Of a DNA stretch of 9,329 bases, positions 1 through 7,383 are shown piece by piece. This DNA is from CAYNNP01 sp964398215 (GTDB lineage Bacteria > Planctomycetota > Planctomycetia > Pirellulales > Pirellulaceae), in contig CAYNNP010000257.1 in assembly GCA_964398215.1 (NCBI GenBank), forward strand, positions 1-9,329, given 5' to 3'. The position numbers and the translations under genes were made by a program. Positions within the stretch are counted from its first letter, which is position 1, and each line of letters opens with the position of its first letter. The notes beneath the pieces are model-generated. The model was given only the letters and a program-made list of their open reading frames with translations, had not been told where the DNA came from and did not search any database.

Positions 1-307
1 CCCAACTGGCCCAGAGTCGGTTTTTGGAAGAGTATTCTTTCTTCAGAACTCGAACCGCATCAGCGAGGCTACCTGCTTCGGTAAACATGTCTGGCGTCAG
101 CGTGGTGAGCTGCGTACAGAACTCACTGATTTCCGACTTTACCGGCTTGATGAGAATGCTGCGTTTTTCAAGCCGCGTCAGCGTTTTTACATCGATTGGG
201 CACAAACCCACTTCGATAATCTCGCTGGATTGCCCGTAAGGCGGTTCCCCGTCCCAGCACGTCGATTCCAAATCGACGACAAGAATTACATCCAATGAAC
301 GTGCCAT
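1..307 (-). CDS. DEDD-family 3'-5' exonuclease (ERI-1/KapD-like), N-terminal part, cut by window edge
   Basis: The 102 visible residues begin at an ATG (307-305) and stay open to the left edge, so the C-terminal part is missing. An RNase T/DnaQ-type exonuclease fold is indicated by the first metal-binding motif V-V-D12-L-E14-S-T, followed by E-I-I-E-V-G (residues 29-34), a strand ending 'ILIKPV', and 'FCTQLTTLTPDMF' (63-75). The window ends within 'LWASW', which resembles the second exonuclease motif (usually followed by G-D/E-Y-D) of the ERI-1/KapD subgroup. Such enzymes remove nucleotides from RNA or DNA 3' ends using two divalent metal ions held by acidic residues. The usual protein is about 180-200 residues, so about half is visible. 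The start is supported by a good Shine-Dalgarno sequence. The biological substrate cannot be told from sequence; an RNA-trimming role is an inference from the subgroup. Confidence 0.85.
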   Translation of the reverse strand, partial: MARSLDVILVVDLESTCWDGEPPYGQSSEIIEVGLCPIDVKTLTRLEKRSILIKPVKSEISEFCTQLTTLTPDMFTEAGSLADAVRVLKKEYSSKNRLWASW

Positions 308-313
308 TTCAAT

Positions 314-320
314 TCCTTCC
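314..320 (-). promoter_or_regulatory. Ribosome binding site of the exonuclease gene
   Basis: Read on the minus strand, GGAAGGA lies about six bases before the ATG at 307. It is among the best Shine-Dalgarno matches in the window and fixes the exonuclease start. Confidence 0.65.
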
Positions 321-455
321 CGACAGCAAACCTACTTCGTCGCTATCTGTCTTTGTTACTGTGTGATTATTTCTTTGTACGGATGACAAAGGCCGCCGCC
401 AAAAGGTTCGCTCCACAACTGCTTGGCCCAAAAGTTTGAAAACACGAGATTAGCC

Positions 456-546
456 AACAGCGAAGCTGTTTAACAATACAGCCTGTGGTCGCGCAGCGCA
501 CCACAGGTCGTTGCTGAATCAACCAACCCAAACCCTGAAAGGGTTT
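456..546. repeat. Three consecutive perfect hairpins (possible dispersed intergenic repeat element)
   Basis: Hairpin 1 is AACAGC-GAA-GCTGTT (456-470). Hairpin 2 is an 8-bp stem CCTGTGGT/ACCACAGG (482-489 and 500-507) enclosing ten bases that can themselves pair as GCG-CAG-CGC. Hairpin 3 is AAACCCT-GAA-AGGGTTT (530-546). Hairpins 1 and 3 share the same GAA triloop. No long run of T follows any of them on either strand, so they are not standard intrinsic terminators. Compact clusters of palindromes between genes are typical of REP-like or mobile non-coding elements. That assignment is inference, since only one copy is in this window. Confidence 0.55.
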
Positions 547-703
547 CACAACAGTGCTTTCTTCGAATACCTTTGGCGTCGATAGTCACCGCAAAAATCG
601 AAAACGCTGCGGTCAAAGTTGTGGGCAAAGACAACGTCTTGCCCGTCGCTAGCGGTCGAAACAATCGTAGGCTGGCCACTTCTCTGATGCGCCCAGTCCA
701 AAA

Positions 704-720
704 CGGGGGCAGGGTGCCCG
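704..720 (-). terminator. Possible weak intrinsic terminator of the ABC operon
   Basis: About 30 bases beyond the permease stop, the minus strand reads GGGCA-CCC-TGCCC (719-707), then CCG and a run of four T (703-700). The stem is only five pairs and the T run is short, so this is a moderate candidate. The hairpin cluster further downstream could serve instead. Confidence 0.35.
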
Positions 721-750
721 TGCCGCGATCGTCACACGCGTATGTTTACG

Positions 751-2994
751 CTACGCTGGTGACGCGGTCAGTTGTGTTCCAGGATCGCGTAGATCCAGTA
801 GGTCCATGTCGACCTGATCAAGATTGGCATCGTGCTCGGACCGAAGCGTGCCAAAGTACAACAAGCATGTAACAGCGATGCCACCACTGACGACTACCCA
901 GAAAGGTTGATATACCGTCCCTGCTTCGGTTTGCTGAAAGAATAACGGAGCCGCCTCCCAACCACTTGCTGGAATTCGTTCCATTGATACTGACAATGCG
1001 TTGTTCGTAAAGTGAATCAACATGCCCGGAATCACGCTGCCTGTTTTCAGTGCGACCCAGCCCAGCAAGACGCCCATCACACTCGCCGCGATACTCTGTT
1101 GTAACACGCCATGTGAAATGCCAAACATCAAGGCGGTGATGATGACGGCACGCAAGCCTCCGCTTTTACGTACCAGTCCGCCAAACACAAAACCGCGAAA
1201 CGCTAGTTCTTCGCAAATCGCAGGCACCAAAGCCAACAACAGCACAACATTCAGCCACGGCATGTCACTAATTTGCTCAGCAAACGGACGCATCGCCGCC
1301 ACTGTCTGTTCGCTAATCGGATACATATAGTTGATGAACTTCCCCAGTTCAAAATACAACGGGTGAAGTGTCACGCCCACCAAAATTGCAAGCGGAATCG
1401 TCGTCCAGTGAGGTATCCGCAGACGAAGGCTCGTTCGCAGCGACTTGGTGAACATCGTCGCCATCAAAAGAGCTGGGAACAGGATCATTGCGATCTGTGG
1501 CATCAACACCATTTTGGCAATGTCCGTCGCCGTTTGCATGGACGCTCCCGCCATCGCCAGTCGTCCAAAGAACAGGACGACCAAGATGGTGACACCACAC
1601 GCAAGTCCCTGTGCCGGTGTTGCCGCCAGTTGGCGGTCTCGCCACAGGTGCCGAACCCAGCTACCGATCTCCCATTGATCACCATCGCCGAACAAAACCG
1701 ATTCGCTTTCAAACTGTCTACGAACCCATCGTGTTGAAAGCCACAGGCATGTCGATGTGACAGTAAAGACGATTGGTAGATGAAACAACGCGGCACCGAA
1801 TTGACCTTCTACCAACGCACGCACCATCAGGAACATGCCGGTCACAGGGATCAAACTTGTTCCTATATTCAGAGTCGTACCTGGCAGCATTGGCAATAGT
1901 ACCAACGGCAGCGTGACCATCATCAAAGGCATCAGGTAGTACTGGCCTTCTTTGCTACTGCGAGCCATTGCAGCGATCGCCAGTGCCATCGAACTGAACA
2001 GCAACGACAGCGGAATCAGTGCAACCAGCAGCCATAGCATTGGGGCCAGCGGTGGTGATCCAACCATGCCAGCGGATCCGGCGCCCAGATGACCAAATAC
2101 AAACGAACTGGTAACCAACATACTGCCCGCATTCATCAGCGCGGTCAGCATACTGAACGTTGCAACGGCGCCAAGCTTGCCCCAGACGATCTCGGATCGC
2201 AGCGCGGGGCTGCAAAGTAATGTTTCCAAAGTACCGCGTTCTTTCTCACCTGCCACCAAATCAATCGCAGGATAAAACGCGCCCGTCATCGCCCAAACTA
2301 GCATGATGAAGGGCAGCAGTTTGCTCCAAAAAGCCGCTTCACGAGTATTCGCCGGCGCGATATCTGTGTCCGCCAAAGTGAACGGGTTTAGCGAATCGAC
2401 TTGAATGCCAGTTTTTGACAAACGCTCACGTATCCAGCCTTCTCGCCATTTGCCCAGAATGCTCGTGACGCGTTCTTTTGCGACCATTGACTGATCAGAA
2501 GCCACATTGAACATCAGCTGGATTTCTGGCAAAGTTGCAGCAGTGTGCCTTGTCGACTGAAAGTCTTTGGGGACCATCAGCACAACGTCAAACGCACCTT
2601 CGCGGACCCATCGCTGGGCAAGTTCATTGGTGTCGCCCCGTTCGCTAAGCGAATCCCAACTGTACTGCATCAGTTCCAGGTTGCTACCTGTCTCAGGCAC
2701 CAAGCTTTCATCGAATGCTTCGTCCGCGATCAACGTCGGCGCATTGGTCAAGTATTCATTGCCCACAACGCAAACGCTGGTCTTATGCTCACGAGTGAAC
2801 TGTGCCATCTGCAGCAGCAGCGTACCGACCAGCGGATAAAGCAGTACCGGCAAGACAGCGATCGTGAACAGGGTTCTCCGATCGCGGAGCTGATCTCGCA
2901 TTTCGCGAAAGTAGATCAACCAGATCGCCGACCATCGCGGGCGCCCAGCATTTTCGGCTTGATGCCGTTTCTCTGCAGCTGTCAAAAACCTCAT
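751..2994 (-). CDS. ABC-2/NatB-type transporter permease fused to a CPBP intramembrane protease
   Basis: The 747-residue membrane protein has two modules. Residues 1 to about 425 are a NatB-like export permease: a first membrane helix near 42-62, a long extracytoplasmic stretch (about 65-220), then the signature 'AGEKERGTLETLLCSP' (248-263) and a bundle of hydrophobic segments (about 225-245, 272-300, 316-343, 355-420). Residues from about 460 onward form a second bundle with the three CPBP (Abi/Rce1-like) motifs: E595-E596-x-x-x-R600, F624-x-x-x-H628 and H661-x-x-x-N665. These glutamate and histidine residues form the catalytic site of Rce1-type glutamic proteases, so the protease part looks intact. 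The ATG start overlaps the ATPase stop by four bases (ATGA), implying translational coupling. The transported substrate is unknown; NatAB proteins are classically linked to Na+ export, but this branch is too diverse to assume that. The combination is a known domain architecture. The tail after 720 is acidic and probably cytoplasmic. Confidence 0.9.
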   Translation of the reverse strand: MRFLTAAEKRHQAENAGRPRWSAIWLIYFREMRDQLRDRRTLFTIAVLPVLLYPLVGTLLLQMAQFTREHKTSVCVVGNEYLTNAPTLIADEAFDESLVPETGSNLELMQYSWDSLSERGDTNELAQRWVREGAFDVVLMVPKDFQSTRHTAATLPEIQLMFNVASDQSMVAKERVTSILGKWREGWIRERLSKTGIQVDSLNPFTLADTDIAPANTREAAFWSKLLPFIMLVWAMTGAFYPAIDLVAGEKERGTLETLLCSPALRSEIVWGKLGAVATFSMLTALMNAGSMLVTSSFVFGHLGAGSAGMVGSPPLAPMLWLLVALIPLSLLFSSMALAIAAMARSSKEGQYYLMPLMMVTLPLVLLPMLPGTTLNIGTSLIPVTGMFLMVRALVEGQFGAALFHLPIVFTVTSTCLWLSTRWVRRQFESESVLFGDGDQWEIGSWVRHLWRDRQLAATPAQGLACGVTILVVLFFGRLAMAGASMQTATDIAKMVLMPQIAMILFPALLMATMFTKSLRTSLRLRIPHWTTIPLAILVGVTLHPLYFELGKFINYMYPISEQTVAAMRPFAEQISDMPWLNVVLLLALVPAICEELAFRGFVFGGLVRKSGGLRAVIITALMFGISHGVLQQSIAASVMGVLLGWVALKTGSVIPGMLIHFTNNALSVSMERIPASGWEAAPLFFQQTEAGTVYQPFWVVVSGGIAVTCLLYFGTLRSEHDANLDQVDMDLLDLRDPGTQLTASPA

Positions 2995-3788
2995 CGATTG
3001 GCTCCCAAAGCAAAGGAGTCAACGCCATGATCGGACTGGCCTTCTTCAGACGCTTCATGCTGACTGAGCAAGTCGAAGAATAGCTCTTCAAAATTGTCTT
3101 GATTGTGTCGCTGTCTTAGTTCTTCCAGCGATCCAGTGTCCAATATTTTTCCGCGGTACATGATCGCGATTCGATCGCATAGCCTTTCGACTTCGCTCAT
3201 AATATGCGTCGAAAATATCAAGCACTTACCGGCTTCGCGAAGCGATCGGACGACAGTCAGCAAGTTTCTTGCGACCAACACGTCCAGACCAAGTGTTGCT
3301 TCATCAAAAACCAAGACGGGAGGATCATGGACCATCGCGCGAGCAATGGAGACTTTCTGTTTCATGCCCGTGGACATCTTTGATCCTGGCACGTCACGAA
3401 ACTCGTTCATACGCAATTGATGGAACAGTTCTTCCAATCGCTCTTTAAGTTTCGGTTTGGGCATGCCATGCAAGCGGCCGAAATATTCGACCATTTCCCA
3501 TGCCGTCATGCGATCATAGATCGCTGTGTTGTTACTGACGAATCCGATACGTCGACGGACTTGGGCGGGATCGTCCTCCACATCAAAACCGTTGATCAGC
3601 GCTGTTCCGCTGGTCGGGGAAAGGACTGTGCTCAAGATTCGCAGGACAGTCGTTTTGCCAGCTCCGTTTGGCCCAAGGAGACCAAATACTTCGCCCTTTC
3701 GCACTGTAAACGAAACCTTGTCGACAGCTACGAACCGCCCACGATGCAAATCTTCGTAGACCTTGGTTAGATGCTGGACTTGGATCAT
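2991..3788 (-). CDS. NatA-type ABC transporter ATP-binding protein
   Basis: This 265-residue nucleotide-binding subunit drives the permease encoded immediately downstream. From the ATG at 3788 the motifs are: Walker A GPNGAGKTT (39-47), a region 'IGFVSNNTAIYDRMT' (81-95) where a Q-loop glutamine would be expected, the signature STGMKQK (139-145), Walker B 'PVLVFDEATLGLD' (157-169), and the H-loop histidine in 'FSTHIMSE' (H195). The C-terminal tail is acidic and specific to this protein. Two features depart from the textbook: no glutamine in the Q-loop (common in NatA-like proteins) and DEAT in place of DEPT after Walker B. The frame is open to a GTG at 3818, which would add ten residues. I prefer the ATG because 'MIQVQHLTKVY' matches the family start, although neither start has a strong ribosome site. 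The 177-base gap to the upstream gene, with a terminator in it, suggests the operon has its own promoter; none was clear. Confidence 0.9.
   Translation of the reverse strand: MIQVQHLTKVYEDLHRGRFVAVDKVSFTVRKGEVFGLLGPNGAGKTTVLRILSTVLSPTSGTALINGFDVEDDPAQVRRRIGFVSNNTAIYDRMTAWEMVEYFGRLHGMPKPKLKERLEELFHQLRMNEFRDVPGSKMSTGMKQKVSIARAMVHDPPVLVFDEATLGLDVLVARNLLTVVRSLREAGKCLIFSTHIMSEVERLCDRIAIMYRGKILDTGSLEELRQRHNQDNFEELFFDLLSQHEASEEGQSDHGVDSFALGANR
3002..3006 (-). promoter_or_regulatory. Ribosome binding site of the permease inside the ATPase gene
   Basis: On the minus strand GGGAG occurs seven bases before the permease ATG, within the last codons of the ATPase gene. With the ATGA stop/start overlap at 2994-2991, it indicates coupled translation of the two subunits. 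Confidence 0.5.
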
Positions 3789-3964
3789 TTCTATCGTCAC
3801 GTGCGGGAGGATTACCACTCGGTTGACGATTATGCAAGATCGACCATTTATTCAGTCTGAGTCGATATCAACACCACAGAGACTTTTCAACCGTTGGTTC
3901 ATACGACACTACATTGTTGCCAACCGCGTGAGAGAATCGCATCGGCCTGATTGGCTTGAAACGT

Positions 3965-4001
3965 AAAAAACACTGGACGATAGCCCGCGCAATCGTCAGT
4001 G
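3965..4001 (-). terminator. Intrinsic terminator of the homoserine dehydrogenase gene
   Basis: On the minus strand CACTGACGAT (4001-3992) pairs with ATCGTCCAGTG (3981-3971), with one bulged C and a ten-base loop. Six T follow directly (3970-3965). This is a textbook Rho-independent terminator. The ascending arm contains the last histidine codon and the TGA stop (3998-3996), so the stem is partly coding. It separates this gene from the ABC operon. Confidence 0.85.
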
Positions 4002-5303
4002 CTTGACCTGGAGCCGTACAGCCGGTCCCCTGACCGCTTCCAAAGCCTCGATCTTGGCAGTTGCCTTGCGCGTTGCTCCTTCTGTTGCACTATGAGTCAT
4101 GATCACAAGCGTGACGGGATCGGTTTGCGTTGAAACGAATGCGTTTTCGTGCTGAATGACCGACGCGATCGATATGCCATGTGTTTCCAAGACTGCAGCG
4201 ATGGCCGCGAGCGTTCCAGGATCGTTTGCAACCGATAATCGAAAGTACTGTCGTCCGGCCAAGTGATCTGCGTCGCGCAACAAAGCACGCGGTGGTTGGT
4301 CCACCGAAAAATACTCGAGCGTTCGGAACGTGAGTGTCGTGCGACCGACAGCGGTGTCGATCAAATCGGCCACGACCGCCGAAGCCGTCGGCATTTGGCC
4401 AGCACCAAGTCCGTGATAAAAAACGGGCCCGACAGCATCGCCTACAACGCGGATCGCATTGAACGCATCACGTACTTCTGCCAGCGGTGTTCCGATGGGT
4501 ACCAAGGTCGGAGCGACTGATAATTCGAGGCCTTCGTCAGCAAGGTTTGCGATCGCCAAAAGCTTGATTCGATATCCCAGTTCCTTTGCATACTTCAAAT
4601 CAGCGGGATCCAATCCGTCAATGCCCACGCGGGGAATCGCCGACCAGTTGACAGTGGCTCCGAAAGCCAAGTGTGCCAGGATCGCGAGTTTTTGTGCTGC
4701 GTCGGTGCCGTCCACATCCATCGTCGGATCAGCTTCGGCATACCCGAGTTCCTGAGCTTTTCGCACGACTTCATCGTAATCCGAACCGTGCTGGTCCATT
4801 TGCGAAACGATAAAGTTGCTGGTCCCGTTCAGGATTCCTTCGAGCGACAGAATCTGGTTTGCGGACAGGCATTGGCTGATGTTGGCGATGATGGGGATGC
4901 CACCAGCAACCGCGGCCTCGAAAGCAATACTGCGCCCCAGTTCACGCGCCTTTGTGAACAATTCAGCGCCATGTTCAGCCAGTAGCGCTTTGTTGGCGGT
5001 GACGATATCTTTGCCCGACTCCAGCAACTGCAGCATGATTGTTCGAGCAGGTTCCAGCCCGCCGATCAACTGGGCGACGACCGTGATATCGGGATCATCC
5101 AGGACTTCTTGAAGTGAATCGGTGATGATCCCATCGGGTAAATCCGCATCGCGTTTTTTCGACAGGTCTCGCACGACGGCTTTCTTCAGCCACATCGTAC
5201 GCCCGGCGTGCCGCGCGGTTCGATCACCATGGTCCAATAGAAGTTTGGCGACGCCGGACCCGACTGTCCCCAAACCTACGATAGCTACGTTTGTCTTTTC
5301 CAT
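3996..5303 (-). CDS. hom: Homoserine dehydrogenase (EC 1.1.1.3) with C-terminal ACT domain
   Basis: The enzyme reduces aspartate-4-semialdehyde to homoserine with NAD(P)H, at the branch leading to threonine, methionine and isoleucine. At 435 residues it has the normal length of the monofunctional bacterial enzyme, with no aspartokinase fused. The nucleotide-binding loop is G10-L-G-T-V-G-S-G-V. Other conserved blocks are 'DIVTANKALLAEHG' (99-112, including A-N-K105), 'EAAVAGGIPII' (129-139), 'LNGTSNF' (158-164) and 'EADPTMDVDGTDAAQKLAIL' (190-209). In the last block D201 and K205 correspond by spacing to the catalytic Asp/Lys pair known from the yeast enzyme. 'GLGAGQMPTASAV' (298-310) closes the catalytic domain, and residues about 352-430 form an ACT domain, the usual site of threonine feedback inhibition. 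The ATG start fits the family, though its ribosome site is weak. It lies 67 bases after the PilZ-like gene, so co-transcription is possible; a strong terminator ends it. Confidence 0.96.
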   Translation of the reverse strand: MEKTNVAIVGLGTVGSGVAKLLLDHGDRTARHAGRTMWLKKAVVRDLSKKRDADLPDGIITDSLQEVLDDPDITVVAQLIGGLEPARTIMLQLLESGKDIVTANKALLAEHGAELFTKARELGRSIAFEAAVAGGIPIIANISQCLSANQILSLEGILNGTSNFIVSQMDQHGSDYDEVVRKAQELGYAEADPTMDVDGTDAAQKLAILAHLAFGATVNWSAIPRVGIDGLDPADLKYAKELGYRIKLLAIANLADEGLELSVAPTLVPIGTPLAEVRDAFNAIRVVGDAVGPVFYHGLGAGQMPTASAVVADLIDTAVGRTTLTFRTLEYFSVDQPPRALLRDADHLAGRQYFRLSVANDPGTLAAIAAVLETHGISIASVIQHENAFVSTQTDPVTLVIMTHSATEGATRKATAKIEALEAVRGPAVRLQVKH

Positions 5304-5370
5304 GACCAGATGTTAGCGGGATCTTGCAACAACGACGACCCGAGTTCAAATTCGCCCCCTTGGCCCCAGA

Positions 5371-5736
5371 TCAACGCTGCAGAACGTTGATAAACTGCCA
5401 GCCAGACAAAAACCAGTTCTTGCCAAACGGTTTGCACCAACGGCACTCCGCCAAAACTTTGTTGGCCGGCCCCCGCAATGACTCGATCGTGATCGCAGCG
5501 GTCTGCAGTGGTATCTCGCTGTCGGTGATCAATCCGATACCGTAGTTGGAGATGTTTTTTGAAAAGCCTTTGATCGGGTCAGCGTGTCCCTTAAGGGCAA
5601 CCAGAACTGGACGCACCAAGTGCTCGCGATGCGCCGACCGATTTTCCGCTCTTTCGTAATCCAGGTCCTCGCGAAGTAGATTTTCCACGAGTCGGTCGAG
5701 ATCGTCGTTGATTGAATGTTTAGCGGTTCGAAGCAT
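5371..5736 (-). CDS. Small PilZ-domain-like protein, putative c-di-GMP receptor
   Basis: From the ATG at 5736 the product is 121 residues. After a charged helical stretch ('DDLDRLVENLLREDLDYE', about 11-28) comes R33-S-A-H-R37, matching the PilZ RxxxR motif. About 23 residues later comes N61-I-S63-N-Y-G66-I-G-L, matching [D/N]xSxxG. The end 'WFLSGWQFI' resembles the last beta strand of PilZ barrels. These two motifs together bind cyclic di-GMP in known PilZ proteins, so a single-domain adaptor is likely. No signal peptide or membrane helix is seen, suggesting a cytoplasmic protein. The frame is open to a TTG at 5802, which would add 22 residues with a C-x-C-x-x-C cluster. Neither start has a strong ribosome site, and I chose the ATG. 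The target process cannot be inferred; hom lies 67 bases downstream on the same strand and no motility or exopolysaccharide gene is nearby. Confidence 0.68.
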   Translation of the reverse strand: MLRTAKHSINDDLDRLVENLLREDLDYERAENRSAHREHLVRPVLVALKGHADPIKGFSKNISNYGIGLITDSEIPLQTAAITIESLRGPANKVLAECRWCKPFGKNWFLSGWQFINVLQR

Positions 5737-5941
5737 TGCGTCGCCTGGCAAATTGAGTCTGCATGAAGAACACGAACAGAATTTCGGTCCTTTACCATCC
5801 AAGGATCGCTCAGGAAAAAGACTCAGGCGACGGAATTTTGGACCAATGACATACCATCACCAATTTCCCCGCCCTCAAAATCGATCAAGCCCGAATAATC
5901 TTTACTGACCGCAACAGTTCTGTGCTGCAATGTGTCCTGGG

Positions 5942-7306
5942 CTATTTTGCTCCCTTGGTGATGCAGTAAAGCCGCGACGCGGTGCGAATCAATAGTTTGT
6001 CCTGAGCGACCGCAGGACACGCGATCAATAATTCCGACAATTCGTTTCGCTGAACGACTTCAAACTCGGGTCCCGCTTTGACAACATAAGTCAAACCGTC
6101 TTCGCCAAAACAAAAGATGTGACCGTTGTACGCGACCGGCGATGCGGTAAAAGAACCGGCAGGCGTAAAACGCTTTTTGCCATAAACACGCTCGCCCGTT
6201 TTGGCATTGTGGCAGGTCAGAAAACCTTGGTCGTACAGCGTATAGAGATAGTCGCCGTATACGATTTGAGTCGGATTGTAGGACGACGTGGTAGGTTGAT
6301 ACCACTGGATGAATTTGCTGTCAGCAAAGTCGCCCCTCGGTGTAATGTCGCCTTTTGCACCCGGCAAAATCGCGAAGGTCGGTCGGTGCGAATCGCCAAC
6401 GTAACCCGACGCGATATACAGCATTCCATGTGCGGCAAACGGTGACGGGATGACCAAGCTGGACATTTTTCCATCAAATTCCCACAGTAGTTTCCCATCC
6501 AACGAATACGAGCGATTGCGATTCTTGCCGGGAACGACCAACTCGGTTCGCAGCGAATTTTTCCATACAAACGGAGTCGCCCACGAATGCGATTCTTTGC
6601 GGGCTAGCTTCCAGTTCTGCTCGCCCGTTGCCGCATCCAACGCTGCTACCCAGGATTCTTCCAGGTTATCGTAAACGACAAAGACTTGACCATCGTGAAC
6701 CACTGGTGATGCTGCAGCGCCATAGTCCATCAGCGTTTTCTTTGGATCGATTTTGCGCGACCACAGCAGTTTGCCATCCATGTCATAGCAAAACAATCCA
6801 AGGTCGCCGAACAGTGCATAGACTCGCTGTCCATCAGTCGCAACCGTTTCCGCAGCATAGGTGCTTTTGGGGTGACGTGGGACCTGAGGTTGCCCGACGT
6901 GCGCCTGGTGCTTCCAAATTTCTTTACCCGTATTCAAATCAAAGCAGTGCACCATCCAGTGATGAGTCCCCTTTGCGGGATCGCGAACACCACGTCCAAG
7001 GTACAGCCCTTTGCTGGGCGTCAAATTTTCTTCGTCGGCAACAACCGAAGTTACAAAGATGCGATCTTTCCAAACAACAGGACACGACCAGCCCCAGCCC
7101 GGAATCTTGCTAACCCATTTAACGTTTTCCGTTTTGCTCCATTGCATTGGCAACTGATCGTTATCGGGCGCAACGCCGTCAGCGCGATCACCACGAAACT
7201 GAGACCAGTTTTCTTGACTGCATGCAATCGAGCTGCAGCCAACCGTGATCGCCAAACCAAGAACACCGACAAGCAAGTGATAAGGGTCTACGAATTGTCG
7301 AATCAT
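5942..7306 (-). CDS. Exported PQQ-like beta-propeller repeat protein
   Basis: The product has 454 residues. An N-terminal hydrophobic segment (about 11-27, 'LLVGVLGLAITVG') followed by 'CSSIACSQ' looks like a signal peptide; C24 or C29 could be lipidated, but neither fits a good lipobox. The mature part starts 'NWSQFRGDRADG' (33-44), a typical opening of planctomycete PQQ-like proteins. Blade motifs of the D-x-x-T/D-G-x-x-x-W type follow: 'CFDLNTGKEIWK' (121-132), 'CYDMDGKLLWS' (173-183), 'ALDAATGEQNWK' (222-233), 'YSLDGKLLWEF' (267-277) and a worn 'CHNAKTGERVYGKK' (365-378). The protein is therefore a beta-propeller of about seven or eight blades outside the cytoplasm. Residues for cofactor binding or catalysis were not recognised, so dehydrogenase activity should not be assumed; many relatives resemble BamB-like scaffolds. 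The frame stays open to 7729, but upstream of 7306 it only mirrors the divergent gene. The ATG is chosen because it precedes the signal peptide directly. Confidence 0.88.
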   Translation of the reverse strand: MIRQFVDPYHLLVGVLGLAITVGCSSIACSQENWSQFRGDRADGVAPDNDQLPMQWSKTENVKWVSKIPGWGWSCPVVWKDRIFVTSVVADEENLTPSKGLYLGRGVRDPAKGTHHWMVHCFDLNTGKEIWKHQAHVGQPQVPRHPKSTYAAETVATDGQRVYALFGDLGLFCYDMDGKLLWSRKIDPKKTLMDYGAAASPVVHDGQVFVVYDNLEESWVAALDAATGEQNWKLARKESHSWATPFVWKNSLRTELVVPGKNRNRSYSLDGKLLWEFDGKMSSLVIPSPFAAHGMLYIASGYVGDSHRPTFAILPGAKGDITPRGDFADSKFIQWYQPTTSSYNPTQIVYGDYLYTLYDQGFLTCHNAKTGERVYGKKRFTPAGSFTASPVAYNGHIFCFGEDGLTYVVKAGPEFEVVQRNELSELLIACPAVAQDKLLIRTASRLYCITKGAK

Positions 7307-7343
7307 GATCTCGCCAAATAAGAAAAAGGATGTTGGTCCATAG

Positions 7344-7372
7344 AATTTACGGCGGCGGAAGTCAAAGATCAA
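7344..7372 (-). promoter_or_regulatory. Candidate sigma-70-like promoter for the PQQ-like gene
   Basis: On the minus strand TTGATC (7372-7367) and TAAATT (7349-7344) are separated by 17 bases, each matching four of six consensus positions. Transcription would start near 7337, giving a leader of about 30 bases. The match is only moderate and planctomycete promoter consensus is poorly defined. Confidence 0.3.
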
Positions 7373-7383
7373 ACCGACCGATC

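Larger units (their letters stand above)
308..750. other. Non-coding interval of 443 bases between the ABC operon and the exonuclease gene
   Basis: The interval lies downstream of the permease stop and upstream of the exonuclease start, both genes reading leftward. It should therefore hold a terminator for the first and a promoter for the second. Short open frames exist on both strands, but none has a believable ribosome site or a recognised domain, and those on the minus strand run straight through palindromes. Structures seen are three perfect hairpins at 456-546 and a G/C-rich hairpin at 704-720. No convincing promoter for the exonuclease was identified; TTGTCA near 385-390 resembles a -35 box but has no -10 box at the right distance. 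Confidence 0.6.

Noticed and set aside
367..679. Two leftward small frames of 60 and 69 codons
   Set aside because: They overlap each other and run through the three hairpins, with no initiation signal; non-coding repeat DNA explains them better.
573..872. Rightward 99-codon frame overlapping the 3' end of the permease gene
   Set aside because: No ribosome site or recognisable domain; its second half is the antisense of the permease tail.
1273..1737. Rightward 154-codon frame
   Set aside because: Antisense to the permease-protease gene; composition is unlike a real protein and no domain is recognisable.
2545..3030. Rightward 161-codon frame
   Set aside because: It lies wholly antisense to the permease N-terminus and the permease frame carries clear family motifs.
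3824..3852. Rightward promoter-like pair TTGACG ... ATTTAT with 17-base spacing
   Set aside because: It points into the 3' end of the leftward hom gene with no rightward gene to serve; probably chance, though an antisense transcript cannot be excluded.
5737..5941. Possible structured leader between the propeller gene and the PilZ-like gene
   Set aside because: Only a weak bulged hairpin near 5920-5937 was found, without a T run or riboswitch-like features.
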